Shown: in pieces, positions 1 through 10,114 of the stretch
Layout: every line of letters starts with the position of its first letter
Numbering within the stretch: the stretch's first letter is position 1
Source: Cymbidium sinense
Taxonomy: Eukaryota > Streptophyta > Magnoliopsida > Asparagales > Orchidaceae
Length of the DNA stretch: 64,000 nt
NCBI GenBank assembly: GCA_021442155.1
Contig: CM038222.1
Span: 59,618,266 to 59,682,265 of the forward strand
Direction: 5' to 3'
Made by a program: the position numbers and the translations under genes
Notes under the pieces: model-generated
Told to the model about the DNA's origin: nothing
The model's input: only the letters and a program-made list of their open reading frames with translations
Database searches by the model: none

Positions 1-316
1 TGACCAGGGCGAACCATTGAACGCCGCGCCGCGGTAGCCAGCGCCCGTAGTATGTATGCCGGCATGGCGCGCCCATCGCCCGGTAGCCCATTGTGGCCGC
101 AGCCTCTCAGAAGCTCCCATTTGCACCGGTAACCTCAATTTCGCGTATACTACCGCATTTGCGACCTTAAGTGAGTCATAATATTGCTCATGAAGATCTG
201 TTCTCTCAAAATGTGCAGTTAATGAACCCTCAAATTTTATTGAAGAATTTACTATTTTCAAATATTTGACATATATTTTTGGATGATTGAGGTAATGTCA
301 TCCAAAAATAGAGCAG
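1..316 (+). mobile_element. 3' internal end of a Tat-like Ty3/gypsy element, cut by the window edge
   Basis: GC-rich start followed by text that recurs upstream of the LTRs at 10,115 and 20,171 (the stretches around 'gaagatctgttctctcaaaatgtg' in shorter pieces, and 'tttggatgattga'). It ends in a polypurine-like run at about 303-316, directly before an LTR. It is therefore the 3' untranslated end of an element whose body lies left of the window. No reading frame here can be supported. Confidence 0.7.
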
Positions 317-1121
317 CGATATGACCGAAAACTCTACTAGTTGGCCGCGAATCTTGATCTTTAAAAGTAAGAACGATCAGTTGAAGCCCGGTCGAGATGA
401 AGCTCTTAAAATATCCTTGGAAACTTTGGGATATCGTTAAATCCTAAATAGCTCTCAAATATGAAGTCTTTATAATGGAAATGGAGCGTCTCGACGAGCT
501 GGTTCCATCAAGCCAAAGATCTTACAATTCCAACTTTATTTGAGCATTCAAATACACAAAATACATCATATGATCAAGGGAATCATCATGAGCGTCAGAT
601 GGAGAGGTGGTTGGGATTTTGCATGTATTCTGAGAGGACGCCACTCCTCTATAAATAGCTCTCATTCCTCATATGAGGGAGGCCAAGCAAGAGAGGAGAG
701 AGCTCTAAAGATCCTCTAAAGCATAATCATGCCACCACTTTCGGCGGTTGTCGACCACGCGCCGTATATGCCGTGATCCTCGCCGCCATCACCGGTCATA
801 ATCCGACCACTTGCTATTCGGTCATCGGCTTCAATCGTCGTCGATATCGTCAACTTTGTCATCAAGCGTCGTCAACTTTGTCGTCAACATCATCGTCCAT
901 TTCTCATACATTCGTAATCCGTTATCGGGAAGATCTTGTACTCAAAAGATACATAGTGAAAACTTTCTTGGCTGACTCAGGTGGTTTTCCCTCTTTTGAG
1001 GTTTTCCGTAAAATTGAGTTTTATTGTTCGCTCTTTAAATACATGTGTGTGTGCTGGACTCCCCAAAGAAGCTAAGGCGTAAACTTTTACTCTACCGCAA
1101 CTGGTTTTCTAGCATGCAACA
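317..1121 (+). mobile_element. LTR copy a (3' LTR of the element cut by the left edge)
   Basis: One of five related LTRs (317-1121, 1122-1920, 10,115-10,900, 15,912-16,791, 20,171-20,958). The family start is TGATATGA (here mutated to CGATATGA) after a purine tract; the end is TTTCTAGCAYGCAACA. About 805 bp. A TATA box TATAAATAG lies at 650-658. A perfect palindrome CCTCATATGAGG follows at 667-678, near where transcription should start. The inner half carries GTC/ATC/AAC-rich short repeats, then a conserved 'TTTTCCCTCTTTTGAGG' stretch. The open frame at 773-1075 lies wholly in the LTR and is not a gene. Confidence 0.8.
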
Positions 1122-1920
1122 ATGCCGAAAGCAAGCAAATCAGAAATTGAAACTAGTCGAGATCAAGCGCTTAAAATATCATTGGAAACTTTCAGACATC
1201 AGTTAAATTCTTAAAAAGCTCTCAAATATGGAGTGCTTATAGTCAAATCGAGCGTCTCGATGACCCGGTTCCGACAAGCCAAATATCTTACAATTTCGAC
1301 TTCATTTGAGCATTCAAATACACAAAATACATCATATGATCAAGGGAATCATCATGAGTCGTTCGATGGAGAGGAGTGATTCAGATTTTGCATGTATTCT
1401 GAGCGTCACTCTCCAATATATAAATAGCCTCATTCATCATATGAAGCGAGGAGAGAGAGAGGGCTCTAAGATCCTCCAAACGCGATCGTGCCGCCACTCG
1501 GCGGTCATCAACTACCACGCCGGTAGGTCGACCGCCATGCGATCCTCACCGTCGTCGACCGCTGTTGCAGGTCATCATCACCGACCACTATCGTCGATCA
1601 TCATTGTCAACATCGTCATCAACATCGTCGTCAACATCATCGTCAACATCGTCGTCAACATCGTCGTCAACATCGTCTATTACTAGCAACTGTTGTCCAT
1701 TTCTCATATACTTGATACTGTAATCCCGGTATCGAGAAGATCTTGTACTGAAATATATACATGGTGGAAGCTTTTAAGCGGGCTAGGCCAGTGGTTTTCC
1801 CTCTTTTGAGGTTTTCTACGTAAAATTGCGGAGTTTTATTGTTCACTTTTAAATACATGTGTGTGTCTTTGGATTTCAGCGGCTAAGGCAAAACTTTTAC
1901 TCTAATTGGTTTCTAGCATA
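1122..1920 (+). mobile_element. LTR copy e (5' LTR of element 1, 5'-shortened)
   Basis: It starts directly at the end of LTR a with 'ATGCCGAAAGCAAGC', which matches an inner point about 42 bp into LTR b (10,115). The first ~42 bp are thus missing. TATA-like TATAAATAG lies near 1422-1430. A 12-bp-type GTCAACATC repeat is expanded at about 1602-1678. The end, 'GGTTTCTAGCATAA', runs straight into the primer-binding region and a decayed gag. It is therefore read as the 5' LTR of the element that ends at 10,900. Confidence 0.75.
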
Positions 1921-1945
1921 AGTTTGGCAGTCGTGGATGAGAACC
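1921..1945 (+). promoter_or_regulatory. Primer-binding region of element 1
   Basis: 'GTTTGGCAGTCGTGG' follows the LTR end. LTR d is followed at 16,792 by the near-identical 'GTTTGCCGTCGTGG'. The position just inside the 5' LTR and its conservation between two elements mark it as the minus-strand primer site or its immediate context. The tRNA used cannot be assigned safely from this mutated copy. Confidence 0.5.
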
Positions 1946-2469
1946 CCAATCACAATTCGTGAACACCCTCGTTATGGATAGGTCACTCGTCGAGTCCGCT
2001 CAACTCGTCACTCTCGAAACTAATCCTTGAACCAAGGATGCCAATTCGCCTCCCGATAGGCGTGACCACTCGGTGAAGGCGCGATAAATCTCTTTAGAAG
2101 ATGGTCGAATGGAAGAGTCTCAAAATGAGATGATCGACTTTGCGAACACGCCATCTGCGAAAAACACATCTCCCCAAGATCGATCATTGCGGAGGTCAAA
2201 TGCTAATTTCCTTGACAGCGAGTTCCTCCGTAGAGTGATCTTGATCTCCTTGACGCAGAGTTCACTCATCCATCCGCGTCAGACTCAACCATTTGCTAAT
2301 CCACCTGGTAAGACACATTCGTCTGACACCCTCGTCATGTCATGCAAAATTACAGCTTAATGCAAGGCAATTTCACCTCAAGATAGAAATCATCTTCCCC
2401 TCAGCGGATGATCCTCACCTTTATTCTTCAACATCCCATTCCGTGGGTTTCAAGCTTAGAACATTGATT

Positions 2470-3295
2470 CTATGATGGGCGGCCCACATGAACACATCGA
2501 CCATTCTGGGACTATCATGCATATCCAAGCTCGACACCTTTGCTTTGTCGTCTTTCCGACCCCCAAGGGAGCTACACTTGGTTACTCCTTCTGGGGAATC
2601 CATCCATACCTTTGACGAACTCGCCAAGATTTTTGTAGAATAGTTCATTGCAAACGAGAGGATTATTAAAGATTCCTCCCATCTCTCCAGCATTCATCAA
2701 AATGAGGGTGAATCACTTAAGGAATACTTCCAGAGGTTCTCCCTAGAAGCTCGCCAACAGGTAGACCGATTAAGAGGAGTTTTCCTTGGAGGACTCGTCC
2801 GGAGCCTTTTTTACTCATTAATGCAGAGACCACGATCCATTCGACTTGGTTCATCGTGTGGAAGCAAATCTCTGCGATGAGGCTAATGCCATCAAAATAA
2901 TTTGAGCAATCTAGAAAATGTAAAAGCAGAATCGATCGGCATATCAAAGAAGCAAAGCGGTCATGATCTCCCTCCGGCCCAAGGAATACCGCCGAAAACA
3001 TCGTGTTAACCTCATAATGGCTATTCGAGATGAAGAAAATATCAAGTGGCGCATCCAGAAACCAAATTATCGGAGCAATATTGTCACTTCCATCAAGTCA
3101 TGGACATACTCTTGAGGCATGCAACTCAAAGAAGAAATTGAGAGGCTCATTTAGAGGATATCTTCAATTTGTGAAGAATCAATCGACTCAAACAAACATA
3201 CCTCCAAGCGGGGCAACAGGACAATCATCACATAATAAAATAATCATCAAGCGGTTGGAGAAATTGAAACAATGGGAGGACCATACTATCTAATC
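2470..3295 (+). pseudogene. gag remnant of element 1
   Basis: Read across frames. The stretch 2590-2760 gives the plant Ty3/gypsy gag core 'TFDELAKIF', then 'KDSSHLSSIHQNEGESLKEY' and 'FQRFSLEA'. Near 3100-3175 comes 'HGHTLEAC', corresponding to the conserved H-G-H-x-x-E-x-C sequence at the gag carboxy end, followed by 'RGYLQFV'. At least one stop (at ~2641) and several frame changes separate the pieces. The product would have been the structural capsid polyprotein. The 87-residue open piece at 3030-3293 is its carboxy end, not an independent gene. Confidence 0.75.
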
Positions 3296-3369
3296 AAGTT
3301 CTCATTACCATCTAAGAGCAGTTAAAGAAGTCTCATCTGATCATTCCATCACTTTTAATGACTGGACTT

Positions 3370-3510
3370 AGAAGGTATATGTTCCTCATCAAGATCCACT
3401 TGTCATCGGTAGCGGGGATCGATGTTATAATGTTAAGAGAATTTTGATTGACAATGGAGTTACGTTGATGTCTTATTTTACTCCACATTTCTTAACATGG
3501 GCTGGTTAGG
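3370..3510 (+). pseudogene. Aspartic protease remnant of element 1
   Basis: Reading frame around 3375-3505 gives 'VPHQDPLVIG', then 'VKRILIDNGVT', then '...YFTPHFLTWAG'. This matches the retropepsin segment of Tat-type elements, where the active site reads DNG rather than DTG/DSG. Its place between gag and RT agrees. It is short, with a stop soon after, and cannot be functional. Confidence 0.55.
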
Positions 3511-4089
3511 GAAAAGCTCCAACCCTTGGGACCATTATGCGGGTTTGATAATCACCCGTGAGTAGGGACAATCACCCTTTCTTATCCTTGGTGAATTTCT
3601 CGACAAGTACTCATTTAATCCAATTCATGGTGGTCAAGTCGGTGATTATAAATGTATCTTTGGAAGGCCCCTCAATCAATTTTGATGCGTCACTTGATAT
3701 CTCATCTTAAGATGAAATTTCCAACCCCGTTGGGTTGGGTGCAATGAAAATCAGCAGATAACAATCATGTTATCTCGAGACAAGCTCAACCCTTGTGACC
3801 TTCAACATGAAGATTTTAATTTTGAGATGAAAAAGTACCCAGCTTTGCGTAGAAGACTTGCTCTTTGTTGCATTATCGGATGACCAACCATTACGAGCGA
3901 TTAGTTGGATCTCTGCTCTCAGACGAACAAAGGGAAAAAATACATGATTTCTTGCGCAAAATCAAGACATCTTGCAGTCCGACGGACATGCAGGAATCGA
4001 CCCAATGTGATCATGCACTCCTGATGATCCAACATTCAAACCGATCATCCAAGAAGAGAAGTTTTGCACGATCACCAAGCTATTGAGCA

Positions 4090-4780
4090 AGAAGTTAACA
4101 AGCTTAGGCGGGATTCATACGAGGTACATTACCCATACATGGCTAGCAAATGTTATCATGGTTAAGAAAATAAGCGGAACATGGAGAATGTGTATTGATT
4201 ACACTTACCTTAGAAGATAGTTTTCCTCTTCCTCAATTGATCGGTTGGTTGATGTTATGCAAACAAAATGCTCGGTTTTTTGGATGCTTACTCGGTTACA
4301 ACCAAATAAAATGAACCCAATGGATGAAGAAGCTACAACATTTCAAACATATAAAGGTTTATCTTTGTTACCAAGTTATGCGTTTGATTAAAAATGTTGC
4401 TACTATGCCTTATGAATAAGGTCTTTAAAGACCTAGGCCTGATGGAGGTATATGTGGATGACATGTTAGTGAAAAGCTTGGAAGAATCACAACATATTTC
4501 TGACTTAGAAATATGCTTTAACCTTCTTCGATGTTATAACATGCGACTCAACCCAACCAAATGTGCTTTTGGGGTTACGTCGGGAAAATTTCTTGGATTT
4601 ATGGTAAATGGGATAGAGGCCAACCAGAAAATCAAAGCTCTCAAAATATGACTCCTCAGAAGAATATTAAGGAAGTTCAATGTTTGAATGGCAATTGTTG
4701 CATTATCCGCTTCGTTCAGGGATAGATACTTGCCATTCTTTAAAATATTAAAGGGAGCTAAAAATAATAATTTTCAATAG
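4090..4780 (+). pseudogene. Reverse transcriptase remnant of element 1
   Basis: Pieces in order: 'REVHYPY', 'ENKRNMENVY' (frame-shifted form of the conserved N-G-K-W-R-M-C segment), a SFPLPQ-like and then a DAYS-like stretch, then an open 85-codon segment 4394-4651. That segment contains '[12 protein letters not shown]', with the catalytic YVDD at 4451-4462, followed by '[12 protein letters not shown]', 'GKFLGFMV' and 'GIEAN'. The last motif points to the Tat lineage. Stops and frameshifts occur before 4394 and after 4651. The protein would copy element RNA into cDNA. Confidence 0.85.
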
Positions 4781-4789
4781 ACTGATGAA

Positions 4790-5420
4790 TGTCAGTATGC
4801 TTTTGAGCAGCTAAGGGAGTATTTAGAATCTCCACCCCTACTATATAAGCCTATTCAAGGAGAGATGTTATACTTATACTTGCAGTCTCTTCCCACACAA
4901 TAAGCTCAGTTTTAGTGCGAGAAGAAAGTGGGATACAACGACCAATTTATTTTGTCAATAAAATTCTCGATATAAAAAATTATCCACTTGTAAGGTGGCT
5001 CGGCTTTAGTTTTCTCGGCAAAATTACGTCCATACTTCAGCTCACACTATCGATGTTTACACTCATTTACCATTAAGGGCCATCTACGAAACCGAGCATG
5101 AGGTTAATAATTAGTGTAGGGAGAGAGTTTGATATAAATTTTCTACCTGTACGCTATAAAGTCTCAAGTACTTGACTTTATAGTGGAATACCTGCCCAAC
5201 TCTAGAGGAGCTATCACTACATGCCTTTCGTCTCCTCAATGGACCCTCTATGTTGATGGAGCTTGAAATCTGGCAGTGCGGGGAATCTTACTTATTTTTC
5301 CCCCATACCTTATAGTATGGACTTTACTAAAATTTCTACAACTAATAATATGGAATATGAGGCTCTCATGAGGTTGAGACTCTTCATTGGTGAAGCTTAA
5401 GACTTAGTGATACACTCTCA
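4790..5420 (+). pseudogene. RNase H remnant of element 1
   Basis: 'AFEQLREYLESPPLLYKP' (4798-4854) is the RT-RNase H connection found in Tat-type elements. 'WTLYVDGA' at about 5238-5265 holds the first acidic residue of RNase H. 'TTNNMEYEAL' at about 5340-5370 corresponds to the segment with the catalytic glutamate. Several stops interrupt it. Confidence 0.7.
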
Positions 5421-5764
5421 ACTTGTGCCTCCCAAGTTGAGGAAACTTTAATACTCATAATCCCAGTGACCTGATACCTCCACTTGGTGAAGTCTCTTCT
5501 TGCCCATTTCAAGACACATCAAATCATTCACATCTTTGAGAGAAGAATACTTTCAGTGACGCTCTCTTAAGCTACCTTCTTGGGATCTATTTAAGAGAAG
5601 CATGTTGAAGAAATACATTTTTTTAGTATCCAAGGGTCATGGGTAATTCAAAATTGATGAGATAAAGGAACATTAGGTGGATGGACCCCATCTTTTTTTT
5701 ACAAGAAGGAACTCTTCACGAGACCCAACTTAGAGAAGAAAGCTTCAAACTTTACTTATATCTC

Positions 5765-6785
5765 GGTGAACTATACAAACGAGCTTTCTGGACCGTACCT
5801 CAAATGTCTCACCTTGAGGAGGCGATTATGCATTAAGAGATGTCACTGGGGATATGTGGAGAAAACACAGGGCTATAAAATTATAAGACAAGGGTTCTAT
5901 TGGCCTATGATGAAACAAGGCTTAGTTCACAAAAAAAATATGCAAGTTGTCAATTGCACTCTAACCTTCCTCAGGTGTCGCATACAGAGCTCTCTTCCAT
6001 TCAAAGCCCATGGCCTTTTGCTCAGTGGGGGATTGATATCATGGGACCTTTTTAGATAGCATCAGACGAAAGTTCATCATTTTAGCCATTCGACTACTTC
6101 CTTAAATGGGTGGAAGCCGAACCACTCGCTAAAATTACGAGGCAAATGCTAAACAATTTGTTTGAAAAATATAGTATGTCGATTGGTCTTCACAAAGATC
6201 ATCGACAACGGAACCCAATTCTGGAAAAGTCTTTACGTCCTTTTGCAAAGATCTTCACATTCATTTGTTTGCATAGCACATCCTCAAACTAACTGAAGTG
6301 TGACTATACTCAAAGGACTAAAAACCGTCTCAGAAGGCGGGGTAATGGGTTGATGAGCTTTCTAATGTTCTTTGGGCTTACTACTTAGCACCCGGGTGAG
6401 ACACCATATAACTTGTGTTTTGCTATTATACCAGTAGATATCGGGTTCCAAGTCAAGAGTTCAATTATTCGATCATGAGGTAATGAAGAAAAACTCAGAC
6501 ACGGACTACTCCCACTTCGTGACATGGCTGCCGGTTGCTTCCCATCCAAAGGGTAGCTCGTCACTTCAAGAAGAGTAAAATCTTGTCCCATATCTATCGG
6601 TGACTTGGTCTACGAAGTCAAGGCTGAGCAAAGGCCCTCAGCCAATAAACTCTCACCTCTTTGGGATGGCCCATATGTGGTTATAGCTATGGTGAAGTCG
6701 AACTTTCAAGCTCAAGGATTGAGAGGAAAAACTTTACCTCGAACTTGGAACAGAATCTCAAAATATTATCGTAATTCTTCATAAT
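5765..6785 (+). pseudogene. Integrase remnant of element 1
   Basis: The amino end gives 'RQGFYWPMM' (open frame 5766-6059). The core begins with a WPFAQWGIDIMGPF-like reading near 6008-6052, then 'WVEAEPLAKITRQ' (open frame 6110-6292) and an AHPQTN piece near 6270-6295. Further on come a GETPYN-like piece (~6390) and a carboxy end containing 'LSPLWDGPYVV' and 'LPRTWN' up to ~6760. The order is that of Tat-type integrases, including the carboxy-terminal tail. It is broken by many stops and frameshifts. Confidence 0.75.
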
Positions 6786-6824
6786 TATCACAACTTTTAT
6801 TTTGTCTCGTTTATCATTTCCTCT

Positions 6825-6889
6825 TCGTGTAGCCAACCCCACTTAGTGGGATAAAGAGTTGTTATTATTGTTGTTGTTGTTGTTGTTGT
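6825..6889 (+). mobile_element. 3' tail of an RTE-type LINE (or a SINE sharing that tail)
   Basis: 'GTAGCCAACCCCACTTAGTG' followed by 'GGATAAAGAGTTG' and a (TTG)n run. The same tail, reverse-complemented, occurs at 35,317-35,375 next to recognisable RTE reverse transcriptase sequence. It lies directly after the integrase end of element 1. No longer LINE body is visible upstream, so it is either a severely 5'-truncated LINE or a SINE using the same 3' end. Confidence 0.65.
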
Positions 6890-7059
6890 CATTTTCTCTT
6901 AAAACTCATATCTGTGTTAAAATCGTCTTATGATTGTAGCACTGAACTTATCAGAGTAATGAACTTATAGCTTTCTTCTTATAAACTTGTTTCTTCTTTA
7001 TTTAATCCTCCCACTTGAGAAATATACAACTCATGTTATATCTCAATCGGAGCATGATC

Positions 7060-7260
7060 AATCCCAAGGGACTTTCCGGACCTCTTCCATAGTTAAGTCA
7101 TAAGACTCGATAAACAACCTAGGATAGGTCAAGGTCCTTGGTGGACTCCTCGACCTCTTCCACATACGGGTTAAACCATCGAGTGAAGACTTCGACAACT
7201 CTTAGGATAGGTCAAAAGGTCCTTGGTGGACTCCACACCTCTTCCATACAAGTTGCTTTA
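7060..7260 (+). repeat. R1 tandem repeat, three copies, in the 3' region of element 1
   Basis: Three copies of a 71-87 bp unit, recognised by 'CCTCTTCCA' at about 7081, 7152 and 7239 and by 'ACAACCTAGGATAGGTCAA' between them. The same unit forms the ~14-copy array of element 2 at 17,130-18,190. Here it sits between integrase and the antisense ORF, the part of Tat elements known to hold variable tandem repeats. Confidence 0.8.
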
Positions 7261-7420
7261 GGAGTCATGAAAATATCCCAATAATAGGATCATTAAAATT
7301 ATCATGATATAATAAATAAATTATCATCTTTCTTATATAAGAAAGAACATCCTCAATGTGTCATCATCAGTGGTGATATCGCGTCCTCCTCACCAGAAGA
7401 TGCTCCTTAGACTCACTCTC
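7261..7420. other. Non-coding spacer of element 1
   Basis: AT-rich spacer with 'AATAAATTATCATC'. No repeat or reading frame is recognised. Confidence 0.5.
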
Positions 7421-9285
7421 AACTCTTCATCTCCACGAAGAGTCTTGAACACTTGGAGATAGATCCTCACAACTAGCTCCGTCTTGCGATACTTGATTCC
7501 TTTTAGGAACCCTCATGAAGCCCTCCTCTAAACATTGGTGCTCCAAGTCCTTCACTTCAACATAGAATATGATTACGAGCTTCAACATGGTCTTGATTAT
7601 ACCTGATAAGCGAGAGCTCTTAAAGTCTTCCACGCCTTCAAGGAGATTTCATTTGCTTCTTACGACATCATATGTTTCTTCTCAAAAGATAATCACGTAA
7701 GCTTTCTTCTCCCATTCGAGCTCTCTTCTCCCAGTGCGAGTCTTTTCTCTTTCTGGCGAGTCTCGTCTCACCTCAATCGGCTCATCATGAGTGCGCTCCA
7801 CCACGACGGAGAGAAAGAGAAGTCTGTTCCTTCTTCAGTTCGCACCCGGTGATCCTCCAAAGTCGCCACTTCTTTGGTCTTAGCACTCATCTTTCGCTCA
7901 TACTCGCCTTGAGATATTTTTTTACCTTCACAAATTCAAGTATTCCACTCATCTAAAGAGACACCTAAATGAGCCATCGACTAATGTTTGAGTTACCTAA
8001 AAAATTATTACAAATATTACACAAAGAAGAAGAGGAAAAGAAGAAAAGAAGAAGAAGGGAAACAACGTACCAATTCATCGCTCGTTGATGCATATGTGAT
8101 TTAACACCTCTTGAGAATGTGCTTGAAACAAACTCCCCCATCATGAGTTGAAACAGCTAAACTCTCAGATGCCAACTGAGGGCGAACATCTTCTTCGCAG
8201 ATATCTGACATAGTCACTTCAGCACATGTCTTCTTTTTCTTTAAGGAAGAAACATTGCCACCACCCTGATTTCGTGACGGGCTTCTTGAAAGAACCTTAT
8301 GAATATGAGAAGACCCTTCATCACCTTTACTTGACCTCTTTAGTGGAAAAGAATGAGATCTCCTTGCCTGGATGGAAAGGCCAACCTTGAACATTCTATC
8401 TTCAACTATATATTTGTAATATGGCGTAACTCATGCGTAAGCTTTCTACATCGGAACATTAAGAGTTGCCAAGATCTCATTCTCATCAATTAGTAATGGA
8501 TCTGGAAGGTCATTCAATCTTCCCCATCTCTCAGGAAGGCCCCACTCATTTTTCATAAAGAAGAATCCATTAGACCAATTTTTTAGATCGGATCCGTGCT
8601 AAAATTCTATCCACATAGCCGATAAGAAACACGTCCTTGAGCATCACATGTGAATCTACACATTCGCAAATATGTGATGTTCAAAGTAACACACTCTCTA
8701 AGAAGAAAACCAAACCGATGACCACTAAAGCATGAAATGAAAATTGTGACACCACATGTTTTGAAGATCTCAATCATTTCGAGCTAAAGGGAATCGTAGT
8801 CCGGCCGAAGAATCATCTCGAGCGTGAAGCATCCGACGGTGAGCGAGCTCGATCGGACCTCTTGGCAACAATAGCCACCAACTCATTAGAAATGAAATTT
8901 CTTACGTATTAAACTATCGATGTGACAATAGATGGTATATAGATGCACGTAGGCTTATCCCATCATCGTGAAAATACATCATGAATAAGTAAAGAGGGGA
9001 GAAATGACAAAATGAAAAATCTAAAATTTTGTGAAGCTACTCACTCACCCTAATACTTGGGCATACCCTTTTATGACTTTGCCGCTCATGGACAATTTGG
9101 GCTAGGATTTTTTGCCTACGATCTGATGAAAAGGACATGCATACATATGAGATCAAAAAGAAATGGGGGAAAGAGACAGAGAAACTATTCCTCCCCAATG
9201 ATGCTCTGAAATTACTTGCCAAATTTTTTGAGTTGTTGAATGATCTAATTACCGCTTCCCCGCCATCTTGACAATTATCAGCCAT
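7420..9285 (-). pseudogene. Antisense extra ORF of element 1
   Basis: On the minus strand a start region 'MADNCQDGGEAVIRSF...' with 'NFRASLGRNSF' begins at 9285 and stays open for 82 codons. After frame changes, 8570-8395 gives 'FFFMKNEWGLPERWGRLNDL', continuing into an open 97-codon frame (8394-8101) starting 'MFKVGLSIQARRSHSF'. Further downstream 7633-7427 is open for 68 codons ('DFKSSRLSGI...'). Tat-lineage elements often carry an extra ORF of unknown function antisense between pol and the 3' LTR; position, strand and length (about 600 codons before decay) agree. The function is unknown. Identity as one continuous former protein is inferred. Confidence 0.55.
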
Positions 9286-9319
9286 TGAACCTTCTATCGA
9301 AGTTCGAAGAAATCCAATT

Positions 9320-9535
9320 TCTCATTACGGGTCTTGATCGCCTCCAAACCTAGTTGGTCCGACGAGGTCAGTTGACACCTCTTTCGAGGGAAAATTGGAG
9401 CCTTGCCGTATGAATTACGGGTCTTGATCGCCTCCAAACCGGATCGGTCAGCGAGGTCGGTTGACACCTCTTTCGAGGGAAAACCAGAGCCTGGTATGAA
9501 CTACCGGGCCTTGATGCCTCCGACGACCTGCACTC
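9320..9535 (+). repeat. R2 tandem repeat in element 1
   Basis: Two full copies and a partial copy of an ~88-bp unit. Each has 'GGGTCTTGATCGCCTCC' and 'TTGACACCTCTTTCGAGGG' (about 9373 and 9462). Four more decayed copies lie at the matching place in element 2 (19,220-19,530). The open frames over this region on both strands arise from the repeat and are not genes. Confidence 0.75.
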
Positions 9536-10098
9536 AAGAAAAGAACGGAGTGTTGAAGAAGTGTGCCTCCTCCCAGCCACAGGGGTTTTATAGACCACCA
9601 GGCAAAGTAAAATCTTCAAAAGCGTCCAAAACCGTCAAAAAGCAAAGCTCATTCATCGTTTGGGCCCGCGCATCAGCGTCATACGGCCGTTCCGCTGCAG
9701 CCCGCCGCCATAGTGGGCATGCCTGACATCGTCGCCAGCGCTGACCATTGACCGTATCGTTCGCTGACCAGCGAGGCCACTCGACTCGCCGGCCAGACCT
9801 GGCGCCCGGCATCCCTGTCGCGACCCTACAGCCCGTGACCAGCTACGCCGACCCATGCAGCCCACGCCCTGCATGTAGCCACGCGCCCGTGAGCGCCTCC
9901 GCTTACGGATGGGTCCAGTAACCTAGAAATTTCATGCTTGCATACATACATATTTGTGGGTGCGTCCTTGTAGTCGTAATCTTGTGCTTACATGAAGATC
10001 GTTCTCTCAAAATGTGGTTAATGGACTGCGATTTCATTGAAGAATTTGCTATTTTGAAGTACTTGACATAAATTTTGATGATTGAGTTAATATCATCC
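9536..10098 (+). mobile_element. GC-rich 3' leader of element 1 before the polypurine tract
   Basis: Runs from the R2 repeats through GC-rich text (9640-9900) to 'GATGATTGAGTTAATATCAT' before the purine tract. The same order, with small insertions and deletions, is found at 19,530-20,160 and 1-302. Overlapping open frames here have no family likeness. Confidence 0.65.
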
Positions 10099-10114
10099 AA
10101 AAATAGGGGGCAAC
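10099..10114 (+). promoter_or_regulatory. Polypurine tract of element 1
   Basis: 'AAAAATAGGGGGCAAC' immediately precedes the LTR start TGATAT. The equivalent runs precede LTR a (~303-316) and LTR c (~20,155-20,170). Such purine runs prime plus-strand DNA synthesis. Confidence 0.7.
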
